A DNA stretch of 64,000 nucleotides from Metallyticus violacea (lineage: Eukaryota; Arthropoda; Insecta; Mantodea; Metallyticidae). The stretch is taken from positions 44,690,501-44,754,500 of the forward strand of contig CM060830.1 of assembly GCA_030762175.1 (NCBI GenBank). The letters run 5' to 3'. Position 1 is the stretch's first letter; every line of letters begins with the position of its first letter. Made by a program: the position numbers and the translations under genes. Positions 23,840-34,731 of this stretch are shown piece after piece. The notes under the pieces are model-generated. The model made no database searches. It was not told where the DNA came from and saw only the letters and a list, made by a program, of their open reading frames with translations.

Positions 23840-26800
23840 GCCCCTCTTGAAATGACCAATTTGCTTGGAATAACCTGAATTAAAGTTGCACAGCGATTAA
23901 CCACTTTTATCAGAAACAAACATCACTTACCACGTAACATCTCTTATGATATACGGGAACATAGATCGAGTACCATAACATCACCTTTAGAACACAAAAC
24001 GCCAGAAGTTTACACACGTTTAACGTTTTCTTCTCCTGAACTAGTAAGAGCCTGAAATGTAAACAGTTTCGTTTACCAAAGTCAACAATTAAAACAGAGC
24101 CAATTACAAAACAAAATATCATTTAAAACGAAACTGTCAAAAAATTAACACCCTTCCTTCCTCTTGGCGCCGTCCGCAGCCATCGCTGCGTCCTCTACCT
24201 CCGTCTTACAACATCATTGGCAGAGGATAGTATTGCGAGGGGCATGTGAACAGCACATCGAACACTCACCGGTCGCCATCATGTGACTTTCTTGGTCGAA
24301 GGACGCCACCTCTCTATCAGGCAGCTCCCCAATTTTCCTTATCAAGCTGGGTGAACAACATTTCATACTTCCTTAACTTAAAATATTTTTAGGCTATGCC
24401 TAGAATTGGACAGAAGGCAGCAAGATTGATAACTAGACCAAGAAGGCGGTCAAATAATGGCATCACAACACATTTTTAACACAACAATGGTGGAAGTAAT
24501 ATTTTACAGGTTTATCACTTCCTACACTTATACACTATCTACACCTAACATAGCCCTTATTCGTAAACCCAAGAATTAAAACTGGCCAGTGGATTAGATT
24601 TTTCAAGCAGGTCGATGAAAAGGATCACGATGTATAAAGTTAGTAACTGATTATATAACGGCTGAATTGGTATTAATGGGCAGGTAAGATGAGCAAAATA
24701 TTTAGTTGCGCAGTAAAATGCTCCATGATGAAAGATGGTGGGTTAGTGGTAAGGATATTACATGATATGGCTGGTACAATTCAGTAGTCGGACCCGCTTA
24801 ATTTTAACCTAGCTGTATAGTGAGCAGCATTATTGAAACATTTACGTTGCCGGTTTTTATACAATACGTATAGTGCAGTTTTCCCACCAAGTCCCTCCCT
24901 CCCACTTTTCGGTAGTTGTGGAAGGTAGGGAGAGCTGGGCCATTCTCGTGTCTTACTTGCCCACTAGTACATCTTCCGTTCGGAGCTTTAACTGAAAAGA
25001 ATCCAAGAACAAGGGTGTGATCTCTATGGCAATGTTATATTATGAAAATTAGTTAAGGTAGTGTTTTCTTTTATGGCAATTGGACCTATCAAAGTTGTCC
25101 AAAATGCTGAAAAAGTTCTTTAACAGAAGTTCAGCACCATCTTTTGATCTACCTACCGAAAAGCAAAAATCTGTAAACATTTCAAACAGTGAATACTAAA
25201 CAGTAATTTCAAGAAAGAAAAGCATAAGGGGGTTTGTGTTCCTAAATTTAGCATTTATATGATAAAATGTTTTGAACCATATACAAATATAAATTACCAA
25301 TTAATTATTCATTATTTTTCTTGAATTGTTATTTATTCTTTATATCTATCTCTTTCACTGTAGTGCTATGATTCTTAAATAAAAAAGGTTTTAAACAAAC
25401 TGTGCATAAAAATGCTAAATAGTACTATTTAGTGAAAATTTAACTTGTTTTGTTAAAAAAAACGCTTCATATAGAACTCTTTATATGTGCATACATAGAG
25501 GATATGGAAAAAATATGTACAAAAATTAGAGTAGAAAGGGGGTAGAAAAATAGACATCTCAACAATAGGTTCAATAAGGCTAAACACATGATAGCTTATC
25601 TTAAATAATTTATTCTGTCAAATATAGAGCATTAGCTCAATTGATAACAATAATTGAAGTTCAAACACAGTATCGTTTATAAATTTTACCTGCTGTATGT
25701 AGTTCTCAAAACGCCTTACACCTTCCACGCATATAGTGGGTGGCTTGTGGTAAAACTGAGGTGCTTAAGACTGCTTCTCCAACTGTGACATTGGTTTACA
25801 TTTGAATGGCTATAAACACACGTCACATCGCAACATAGGTATGACATTGATCTATATCGATTCCTTAAACTCCATATTGAAGCGTCTGAGACCATTCTTT
25901 CCCGCTGTTAAATCACTTGGTGTCAAGCACCATTTCTAATTGTTAACGCCTTTTACATATGTTTATATTACATGTAATTAAGTGAAAATTGTTTATGTGC
26001 TTCAATGTTCGAAAGTATGGAGCGTGCCGCTTTCGTATTGCTTCCGATGTTTAAGTGAGAAAAAAGTACTTTTTTTTTTAATCCAAGGATTAATATTTCT
26101 TTCATATTTTGCATTTACGTGAAAATATCTTTATGTGTTTACCTCTGAAAGTAAGGTGCTTAAAAGGGAGACCCAATATCTTCACATTCAGAAAGTAATT
26201 CATTGTAAATGACATGTTCTTTTATCGGAGGTAATAATTATAAATTAAAATTTCAGAGTCTTTCAATCCTCTACGGAAATTTTTTTTAACTTCTGTATAC
26301 GTGATGAAGATATATATATTACATACAAGTTTTCATTAAGTTACTCTTTTAGTTTTGGAAACGTTACTTTTTTTTATAATTTGTTTGAAATACTGAGAAT
26401 ATTTTAACTACTCCTTGTGTTGATATATTGGCTACTTTTTAACGAAGGTACGCTTAGAATATATTTAATATGAATTACGCAATACAACAATTTTTCTTAG
26501 CCCTATTAAATTACTTTATAATCGTATATGTTCATTGTAGTATCAATATTTCGCTATTAAAACATAAAGCTTTAGGGTTTTTCGTGCATCATTTTTACAA
26601 TTGCAGTGACAGTTTGATTGTTTTCTTTGAAAACCTGCACTGTGTGGACTTAAGGGCAAAGCTCGTCTTAGTATACACTTAAGTTCCCATTTTGCTGCCT
26701 AAGAACAGGACTCAAATTTCGTAAAAATAAAGAAAAGAAAGTAAAATGTTTTGAGTTTTAATTTTTTGCTATAACTTTAATATAGACTTGCCTTAAGAAC

Positions 26801-27529
26801 AGTTTTAAGGCCTCCGAGGCTTAATAACAATTTTTGGTAAAATATTTTCAGATTAAACGTTAGAGCGCAAATCCTTGGGGTCTACGGTTCTTTGGCATTC
26901 TCCTCATTAGAATAAAAAATACCTCTAAAACATTAAAAAACTTACATTAAAAATTCTGATATCCCAGTCACAAGCTACAGTCCTTAGGGACTGAAAGAGA
27001 AGCGCCTGCAGAACTAAACGCGATCTAATTGAAAAATTAAATAACAAACATGCCAACGGTTTGTTTTTCATTATGAAGTGACTCTCTTTGCTCTAAAAGC
27101 AGACCAGGTAGTTATTAATCTCAATAATGGAGAGGGGTTACACTAATGTAATTACTGCGAGATTCATTTAGTTATTAAATATTTAAATACCTTGGTTTGA
27201 CCGGGGATAACCAAATATAAGCGGTGCCTTGTAATTAAATTTTATCCACGGCTATATCATCCATAGCGGTGTATATGAAACGTTATTTATTTAGCAACTG
27301 TTTTAAAAATCGTCGTTAGAATGTCCGGTATGTATGTCTTTATTTCTGTAAGGATCGTTAAAATTACTAAGCAGTGGTTACGTGTGCTCGCATTAGCTGG
27401 CCACGGTTTGAGAGCTTATACAGTGATCAGTTCTGTATGGCAGCACCGCATGTCATAGTGCCTCCAATGAAATAGTAACCTGAAAACTAAGAGGTAATTC
27501 TTAAAGATTTTGTGGTGCTGCTTTAAGTT

Positions 27530-27614
<85 letters not shown>

Positions 27615-29965
27615 TAATTCCATCACTCACTATTTCTAAAATTTCGATTTCAATTACTACAGAATTTTGAATAGTATAAACGAAGCAAAACTTTGACTAC
27701 ATCCAGTTAACGCATTTTAATTTACATATACGTAACATTTACATTTAGTTACGTGATCAAAAAGATGAATTAACAAATGCTATTGAGAAAGTTTTAGAAA
27801 AATTTCTCTCACAGCACAAGAGCTATATACTTTTGCAGAAGTTCAACTGCCAATAAGTGCTAAGTCTAAGTCAATGAGGAGGAGGAAAAATAAAGAGAAG
27901 AAGAAAGGTCTTGACGTATAACTTCTATAACTAATGACATCACACCACCTGCTTGTAATGTTATTTTCGTGGATGACACGCCTAAGATGTAGGAAATGTT
28001 GAAATAATATCTCGTATGTACGAGTAAAAAGATAAAGGACATCAGGGCTTGAAGGCTGTGGGTTGCTCTTTCGGTGGCAGGTCCACAGGGTCGGAAATCT
28101 CAACGACGACTGATAAAGGGCTTGAGGCCTAAGGTCAGCAACCTGTGGATACACGTAAGATAGATACTAAAGTGGTTCATTCGTTATTTAGATATCTTTA
28201 TTAACACATGAGAGGAATTTAGTTGATATTTGAACAAAATTATACTTTGCTTCAACAATCTTCTTCACGCAATAAAAACATAACATTTAAAGTATTCAAT
28301 TCATTTTCGTTGCAATTTTAAGAACAAAACCCATGACCGTCTTAAGGTGATGTTTGGCAATCCATTTCATCACTCAAGTTCTTGATGTCTGTTCACAGTT
28401 GGTCACACCAAGTAGATGCAAGTTGACCTATTTCTATATTTATTTTTTATACACTTCATGCTGGAAATGTTGCTTTTCAGTAATAATTAGAGCAATATAA
28501 TGCCTTCATTTTCATAGTTACATTGTTCAATACTGGGTATTTGTCGCTGGGTAACATGTGACAAAATCTTCGTTTTCTTGTTCATGAACACTCTTCAAAA
28601 ACAAGTCGTTTTGTAGAGTAATTATTTCGAGTTCAGCTGTAGCTCTATCAGCATTAAAATATTTTTCAATGGAGAGGCAAAATTATTCAGGCATATGGAT
28701 ATGAAATTGACTAAGCCAGGGATTCCTTTCTTTGAAGACCGGATCTCGAAGTTATCTCTTAGTTATGTTTGTTAACATATATATGAAGTTGCCATGTCCC
28801 TGATCACTGGTTCTGGACTTATATGAGTGTACAACAGTCGAGTATGAAGAAATAATTACTGATTCAATTCTTCTGAGCATCAAAACAATACTCCTATCTA
28901 TTAGACTGGTGCAACACAACAGCGGCGTCCACGGAGCTCGTCTCATTCCACATCCTGATATCCAAGACCTGAATTGACTTCCTATATCGCTTGAAAATAG
29001 AGCATGTCTAGGCTAAATGGCTAATAAGTGCGAGTCGTGTCAAGAGAGAAAAAGGAATAAGAAGTCTGAACGACTTAAGGACAAACATGATGCCTGGACT
29101 CCCTATTAAACATCTTGCATTTTAAATGTATTATTATTTCTGCTGCAATCTTTTCTTTTAAGACGTTTTGTAGCAATTGTATTAACTTTTTAAACACATT
29201 AAGATCCTAGTTTTAGATCTTAAAAGTAAATTCAAGATATATTTCTTAGCTATGCTTCAAATTAGTTGTATTGCTTAAGTAATCTAAGATAAACGGGTAA
29301 TTTATTTTTTATTGTAGAAATATTTTATTTTTATGCAAGTCAATTATGGCTCTGTCATCAAAACATCTTACTTCAATACAAGTAAAATTGTATAAGCTAC
29401 AGGATGTTAAAGGGAATTAATTTGTAATTCCTTCTTTATCGTATTTTTAAATTCATTTGTATTATTTGCATATTTAAATTACTAACGTAATATATTTCGT
29501 GACTTTAAATATGAAATTAGCTCAACGAAAGATTAATTACTTTCTACGAATAACTCATCCTTCACTGCATTTACTGCGCCAGCAACTGTTTTCCCTTTCT
29601 AATTCATGCAGTGAGGAAGTTCAAGGCAACCTCTACTTTGTTTACATCCTCCGACTATCGTTGTCCCTGCCTTTGGGTCGTCTCGCAATCAACGTCTATT
29701 TCATCGCGGAAAAATGAAATTACACGGTCAGCTACATCTTTTTTCAGCTGGGAAATCTCCGTTGCCTTCTGTTTATATGATAATCTGGACAGCTGCTAAA
29801 GCAAATATTGCGCTATATTTGCTTTGTCTTGTTTAGTGTAACTTTATTTCACCCAATCAGTGCAGAAAATGGATTTACAAGTGAAGTAAACATAAAAAGA
29901 TAACTAAACATGAAGTAGACCGGTATAGATTCACTAACAGCTTTACGGGTCTACCTGCATAACTT
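23840..29965. other. Unassigned AT-rich desert
   Basis: About 6 kb with only short open frames. The one clear feature is an (AAT)n array at 27531-27609. A GC-richer patch at 24150-24360 is unlike its surroundings but has no frame or repeat relationship I can name. Confidence 0.6.
27531..27609. repeat. (AAT)n microsatellite
   Basis: About 26 uninterrupted triplets. Confidence 0.97.
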
Positions 29966-29969
29966 TCTA

Positions 29970-30214
29970 CAGAGCCCTTGTTTGGACACGTGGCCGACTT
30001 AACGGGGATTTTCTTGGCATCTGGAAGATTGCTCTTTGCTGGCGGATTCGGATATTCATAGCCCCTTAATTAAAGCCCATAGATTTCTACAGCGCACCAA
30101 ACAAATTTTTCGGTCATGCAATGGCACTTCGTGTGCAAGATCGGGTTTTTCTGCACTCCAGTATCTATTGTTTTGTGTCACTACATGGCAATGTAAAAAA
30201 CCATGCTTCGTCCG

Positions 30215-30283
<69 letters not shown>

Positions 30284-30896
30284 CACGGGTCGATAGAGTG
30301 AACATTAACATTATCCATTACCCAACTGCAGAAATTAGCTCTACTCACATTATCGAATGGTTGCAATTCCTGAACTACAGTTATCTTATAGAATTTTAAT
30401 ATTTAAAGCTTAGTGACATTCCAAACCGAGGTTTGCGAAAATTCTGATTCCTGTGCAAGCTTCTCACAGATTTCTATGGACTTCGTTCTAACTGTTCTCC
30501 AATGTCATCGAGCTTTTCCTCTGTAAGAACACAGCGATTTGTTTCGATTTTTTTTAATCAAGAACATATCATTTCAAAATCATTTCATAACATTACGAAC
30601 CGCTTCTCTGTGAGGCGCATGAACAGCAGGAAATCTGTCTATAAATCGCCGTTTCACCTCTCTACATTAGTTTGTTGCCACATTGAAACCATGTATGAAG
30701 ATTCTGTGTGCTAAAGTATATGGATTTTTGGCATTACAACAACACTAACACATTATAACACTGAAGTACATGGTCCCACAAAGTTCAATTCCAGTACACA
30801 ACAAGGAGGGGCGGGAAAGTAGGGGGAGTAGAACCGGTTAGAAACAGTGCAGGTAAATCCCCGTTAAGACGGCCACACGTCCAAATGAAGCCTCTG
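29970..30896 (-). mobile_element. Mariner/IS630-type element with both TIRs
   Basis: The ends are inverted repeats of about 45 bp with mismatches (left CAGAGCCCTTGTTTGGACAC, right as its inverse CAGAGGCTTCATTTGGACGT, both continuing into TTAACGGGGATTT). TA flanks each side (29968-29969 and 30897-30898). The minus strand between them encodes broken transposase: LTEEKLDDIGEQLE, LISAVG, TDEAWFFT at the first catalytic Asp, NNRYWSAEKPDLAHEVPLHDRKI. A 66-bp (AAT)n array interrupts the gene just upstream of TDEAWF. Much of the C-terminal domain is deleted. Confidence 0.8.
30216..30281. repeat. (AAT)n microsatellite inside mariner
   Basis: About 22 triplets expanded within the transposase pseudogene; poly-Leu and poly-Ile open frames here are artefacts. 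Confidence 0.97.
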
Positions 30897-30899
30897 TAT

Positions 30900-32764
30900 G
30901 TATTGTGTATACTACCCACTCATAAAGGAACCATCAAGGTTGACTCGCCGCTCAAGTGCTTCTCTTTCGTCTATCTTTACTTTACTACTTGGCGCCTCCG
31001 CCCTCCTATATGGGTATGTTGGCCATTAGCGTGTTATTTTATACACCATGCAAGGATTAATGTAACATGACACGCTTCTTGAGAAAACGATTTCACAAGT
31101 GAGAATGTTTCCTTGTTAGAACTAAAGACAACGCTCGTTTGATCATTAAAGCTTAACTACTTACTGGTAAATTAAAAAATTTCGTAATACTTTAATACTG
31201 ATCTACAAATAATTTGAAGCAGTTCGATGGAAAGAGCCAAGGCGTACAAAATTATGCAACTGATGCTGTCGCACATTCTGGCGAATGTAATAATCTTTCG
31301 TTCAGCTTGTTAACAGAAAACTAGTGAAAGTGTTATAATTCAGCTCTTCATGCATCTAGTTTTAAAACAGCTGATCACGAAACAAAAATGTGGGTACAGA
31401 ACTATAGCTTTAAAGAAGGGGAAAGCTTTTCTTGCTAAACTGCAAAAGTAGATTAGGGAGTTTCTATAGATAAGACTGATAAATGACAATGTTACTTGGA
31501 GAATAAATACAACTTTAGAGGATCATGATCCCCTTCAGCCTAGAGATATTAACATGTTTTTCTGCGTTAGAATTCAAACAAGCTGCGACAAAGTCAGCTG
31601 AGCAACTTTTTGGCACTTTGCTTATACGTAAGTTGAACTTTTCACAGAGAGATGAGATAGCTTACAGAGCAAGGCGACGATACTAGAGAGCTGTTGTAGC
31701 GGAGTGTTCTGTTTATTTTAAAGATTCCTTTTCCCTAGGCGTGTTAATCCTTCCCGATGTGTCGTTGCTGCTTAAGCCCTGAAACTTCCTAATTGCTAAT
31801 TTGTGATGTTCCCTTTAATCTCAAATGTTAAACCTCCAATCCCCACTACTAATCCCGAGAGAAGACACAGAAGCCGGTCCACCATCACCGACCGCTTTAA
31901 GGCTGTTGCTGAAGGGGTTAACTTTGATTATCTGTTGATTATTAATTACCTAAGCCGCTTTCTGGGAACCTCAGAATAATACTATTTGCTCTTAAAGCGG
32001 GGAACTATAAGTGTCTAAAAGTAGCCCACATTTCTTCCTGGATTAAGAATAAATACCGGCACACACACACGAGTATGGAACCGGACAACTGCCAAGAAAA
32101 TCCTAGAAGACAATCATAATAAGATCTGCCTTCACAGTACCATGCAAGTGACATTAAGCTATACACACATCAGTAGTGTTAACGTAATAGCTCAAAGAAT
32201 ATTAAAGCACAAATATACGGTGAGGCTTATTTATCTCGCTCATCAAAATAAATTTTTCTTAGACGTAAAATGAAAAATTGTTTCAAACAAAAATTGTTTA
32301 ACATCATGGGGGAGTTATTACTAAGTGTATATATTTTGGCATCTCCATTAATGTAGGAGATACGGGACAGAACTTCACTTTTTTAATGTTACAATGTACA
32401 TTTTGTTCGAGAATACATTTACCCTCTTCAAGAGCTATTCAAAACAATTTTTGTCAAGAAAATAGTAGATAATGGTAAAGAATGCGCAGTTATTGAAGAA
32501 ACCGTACTGTTTAATGCCTTGTTGTATAAATTACTTGCCCAATGTAGTGCTGTAGTAGAATTCTGGGATTTGCTTTATGATTTCAGATTCATATAAACTG
32601 AGAGGGAGGTGGGGATAGTAATCCATCTCCCTCGCCCATTAAATTGTCGTTGCTTTGGTTTACATACCAATGTACTGTAGTCATTCATCAGAGTAAGTTA
32701 GTAATGCCATGAGCTATTGTGACTACAAGATGTACAAGCATGTAAAATAGAAATGTTTATGATC
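30900..32764. other. Unassigned DNA left of the Polinton
   Basis: No coding or repeat feature recognised up to the target duplication at 32765. Confidence 0.6.
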
Positions 32765-32770
32765 TACGGA
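32765..32770. repeat. Target-site duplication, left (TACGGA)
   Basis: Perfect match to TACGGA at 49186-49191 just outside the right terminus. Six base pairs is the size known for Polinton integration. Confidence 0.97.
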
Positions 32771-32924
32771 AGTAGTAATAGGGGATCTTGAGCCCGCCAA
32801 TCAGATGGCTCCATTCTGGTCACGTGACCTCCCACCAGCCAATCAGAATGCTTCTGGCGGGAAATTCAAATTTCTTTGGGCAGCCGCCAGGCCACGATTT
32901 AACTGGTCAGCCGCCATCTTTTTT
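32771..32924 (+). repeat. Left terminal inverted repeat (perfect 154 bp)
   Basis: Identical, inverted, to 49032-49185. Weaker similarity continues inward to about 33000 after a roughly 45-bp gap relative to the right end. It contains CCAAT at 32797 and 32839, palindrome GGTCACGTGACC at 32818-32829, GCGGGAAA (E2F type) at 32857-32864 and GCCGCCATCTT (YY1/Pho type) at 32910-32920. In protein-primed viruses the ends serve as replication origins; binding of host factors here is inferred from motif matches only. Confidence 0.95.
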
Positions 32925-32960
32925 CTAAAGATCTATTTGAATTTGACCTCTAAGAGTCAA

Positions 32961-32991
32961 CCCTTAACAGAATAGGTACTGTCACGTTAAG
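32961..32991 (-). repeat. Iteron-like palindromic repeat, left copy
   Basis: Inverse of the subterminal repeat found at 48767 and 48919: arms of the form CTTAAC/GTTAAGG around a core GTGACAGTACC. The only copy at the left end. Confidence 0.7.
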
Positions 32992-33055
32992 TATAAAGGA
33001 ATTGAAAGCCTAATTTTGGTGAGGAAAGGAATGAGGTAAATAAAAAGTCTTTTTC

Positions 33056-33075
33056 TTTATTTTCAATTATTTATT
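33056..33075 (-). terminator. Polyadenylation signals for the left arm
   Basis: Two AATAAA hexamers on the minus strand (33070-33075 and 33056-33061). The first overlaps the final Asn-Lys-stop codons of the last gene (AAT AAA TAA). A sensible 3' end for the leftward transcripts. Confidence 0.6.
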
Positions 33076-33639
33076 GAAAGATACAAGTGTTGAATTAATC
33101 TCGTCACATATAACATCGTAGAGAACAAATTGTGATGCAGTCTCTTTTGGTGATATAAAAGTGCTACTATTTGAGGCACTGTTTGCATATTCTTGTACAT
33201 CTTTTGTTGCTAATACATATTTAGCAAGTTGGTGCTGCAATATATTTGCGTTGCACAGGATGAAGTTTACCTCTTCCAGTCCTAGGCTGATTTGGGCGTT
33301 TTGGCTGTGTATCTTGACACGCTGTTTGTTGCCGGACCGCAGGCGAAACTGCTCCTCGATGCACTTGTACGACTGCCTCTGGCACAAGTGTTCCGCAAGC
33401 TTGGGTACGTGATTTAGCAATGTGGTGAAATAGTATGATGAGAGCAAAACAAGTCCTTGTTTCACTCCGCCGATTTCCACGTAGGCTTCGTAATTTCTCT
33501 CTGGATAATATCCGAAGCTGATGTATCTTGAGCGATGTTTGTTGAGGAAATAGAGTCTTCGATGCAGGACGGGTTCGGGGCTGATCACCTCTGCTGGTTT
33601 GCGCCTGTACACGCGCAAATTCTTCCCCCTGGAACTCAT
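33067..33639 (-). CDS. Unknown 190-aa Polinton protein (weakly PC4-like)
   Basis: Last gene of the left arm, read from the ATG at 33639 (MSSRGKNLRVYRRKP); upstream in-frame codons lie before the predicted transcription start. The N-terminus is basic. Residues about 35-80 (YISFGYYPER, YVEIGGVKQGLVLLSSYYF, LLNHVPKL) recall the strand-strand-helix pattern of PC4/p15 single-strand DNA-binding coactivators (GxKGIxLxxxxWxxL), but the match is weak and unproven. The rest is unremarkable and without membrane segments. It has its own TATA and initiator in the gap to the preceding gene. I do not recognise a family with confidence. Confidence 0.75.
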   Translation of the reverse strand: MSSRGKNLRVYRRKPAEVISPEPVLHRRLYFLNKHRSRYISFGYYPERNYEAYVEIGGVKQGLVLLSSYYFTTLLNHVPKLAEHLCQRQSYKCIEEQFRLRSGNKQRVKIHSQNAQISLGLEEVNFILCNANILQHQLAKYVLATKDVQEYANSASNSSTFISPKETASQFVLYDVICDEINSTLVSFNK

Positions 33640-33641
33640 GA

Positions 33642-33680
33642 CGAACACTGCAGACCCGTCAGTGCAAGACCTCTTTATAG
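33642..33680 (-). promoter_or_regulatory. TATA/initiator promoter of the 190-aa gene
   Basis: Minus strand CTATAAAGAG (33671-33680) with TGCAGTGTT (initiator-like) 30 nt downstream at 33642-33652, followed within 12 nt by the ATG at 33639. Confidence 0.6.
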
Positions 33681-34214
33681 AGCTGCAACAAATAAAGCAT
33701 CGTGTCTATTAGAGCTTTCGGGAGGACATCTGGTGTTAAGTTTCTTAAGTTTGTGATGCTCAAGCCACTTGAACATGGCATGAGCGTGTTTGCATGCACA
33801 GTGAGTGTTAGAAAATTTGTGACAAGGGAACCCACAGTGCATTTGATGGTACAGATCTTCAGGATTTGGACAATTAAACTCTTTTTCTAAATTAATAAAA
33901 GTTCTGTCTGTTAGTGCAGAGAGTAGTGCACATTTATCCTCGTTGCAGGCGTATAGCGAGATGTGTCCCGCCACCACTTCCTCTAGTATTGTTTTAAGCA
34001 TGTTGTAAGGAATGTATCCATCATTGAAATGTATTCCATTTTGACTTTCCTTGTTGTATCCTTCAAATTTATGATTCCAAGGATACGGGCTCGCAAAATG
34101 GAAGGTTTGTACAAAATCTTTGCCAGCAATGGACAATTCCTTGATTATTGTTTCCTTGCTGTTGCCCCTGAGGGCCTCAAAGTCCACCACTAGACTTCCT
34201 TCCATTGCAGTCAT
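33675..34214 (-). CDS. Unknown Polinton protein B (paralogue of protein A)
   Basis: About 179 aa from the ATG at 34214, which overlaps the protease stop as ATGA; an earlier in-frame ATG at 34271 lies upstream of the predicted TATA box and is unlikely to be used. The start region VVDFEAL...TIIKELSI aligns with protein A (36764-37249: VGFQGF...VIIKELSL), and both end in a Cys/His-rich block (here CHKFSNTHCACKHAHAMFKWL). The D-x-E near residue 11 and the terminal H...CA..HA pattern are reminiscent of DEDDh exonuclease motifs, but the middle motifs are not convincing. Function is therefore unassigned; the paralogy is the firm part. Confidence 0.8.
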   Translation of the reverse strand: MTAMEGSLVVDFEALRGNSKETIIKELSIAGKDFVQTFHFASPYPWNHKFEGYNKESQNGIHFNDGYIPYNMLKTILEEVVAGHISLYACNEDKCALLSALTDRTFINLEKEFNCPNPEDLYHQMHCGFPCHKFSNTHCACKHAHAMFKWLEHHKLKKLNTRCPPESSNRHDALFVAAL

Positions 34215-34729
34215 GCACAGAAAACTGACGATGAAAAAATAACGGTACTTACTTTTATACCAGGCAGGCATTGTTGTCCTCCTCTGCAGTGCTGGATTTG
34301 AAACTCTTTGTTGAACATCTCAATTGCTTGTCCATCTGGATCGGCGGAGTTGAACATGGCAACAAACTCATCCATGGTGTACCCTCTGGCGCACACGTAC
34401 AAGGCGTAGAGGCATACGTATTGTCCGCACAGGTCGGAGAAAAGGTCTTGAAGTTGGCGATGATTATATGTGTAGTGGGGAGTATTTGCAGAAATGAAGT
34501 TTTTCAGGGGTTTTATAAAAGGAGGGAGACCGTAGGAATCAAAATACCACGAAGAAAACTTATTTTTGAATGTAACAGCTATCCAATGTGAACCAGGCAA
34601 ACCGTGTGGATCTAAATTAACGATAAATGTCGCTGGTTTGGTAAATTCTGCAGGAAGCATATCTGATGGATAAACTCCCATAAAATAAGGCATGCCTTTC
34701 AATGCATTTTCTATTTGCAAGGTATTCAT
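34211..34729 (-). CDS. Adenain-type cysteine protease (PRO)
   Basis: 172 aa. The family C5/Ulp1-like active-site set is present in order: His48 in PGSHWIAVTF, Asp64 in WYFDSYG, Gln94 seven residues before Cys101, and Cys101 in SDLCGQYVC. Adenain matures capsid and core proteins inside the virion; here its neighbours are exactly such substrates (major capsid, pVI-like, pX-like). Length is slightly below that of adenovirus proteases. The ATG lies two bases after the capsid stop codon, as in a shared transcript. The last 15 codons double as the promoter of the next gene, and a GTAAGT donor-like word also occurs there. Confidence 0.92.
   Translation of the reverse strand: MNTLQIENALKGMPYFMGVYPSDMLPAEFTKPATFIVNLDPHGLPGSHWIAVTFKNKFSSWYFDSYGLPPFIKPLKNFISANTPHYTYNHRQLQDLFSDLCGQYVCLYALYVCARGYTMDEFVAMFNSADPDGQAIEMFNKEFQIQHCRGGQQCLPGIKVSTVIFSSSVFCA
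34221..34259 (-). promoter_or_regulatory. TATA/initiator promoter inside the protease gene
   Basis: Minus strand TATAAAAG (34252-34259) and arthropod-type initiator TCAGTTTT (34221-34228) with the TATA start 33 nt upstream of the initiator A. Both lie in the last codons of the protease, so protein B can be made from its own transcript starting a dozen bases before its ATG. Confidence 0.65.
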
Positions 34730-34731
34730 AA

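Noticed and set aside
30056..30366. Poly-Ile and poly-Leu open frames
   Set aside because: They translate an (AAT)n array in a dead mariner; the same applies to 22288-22604 and 61300-61503.
34205..34271. Start of protein B at 34271 with a hydrophobic leader (signal peptide)
   Set aside because: That ATG precedes the TATA box and overlaps the protease frame; the ATGA-overlapping ATG after the initiator is preferred.
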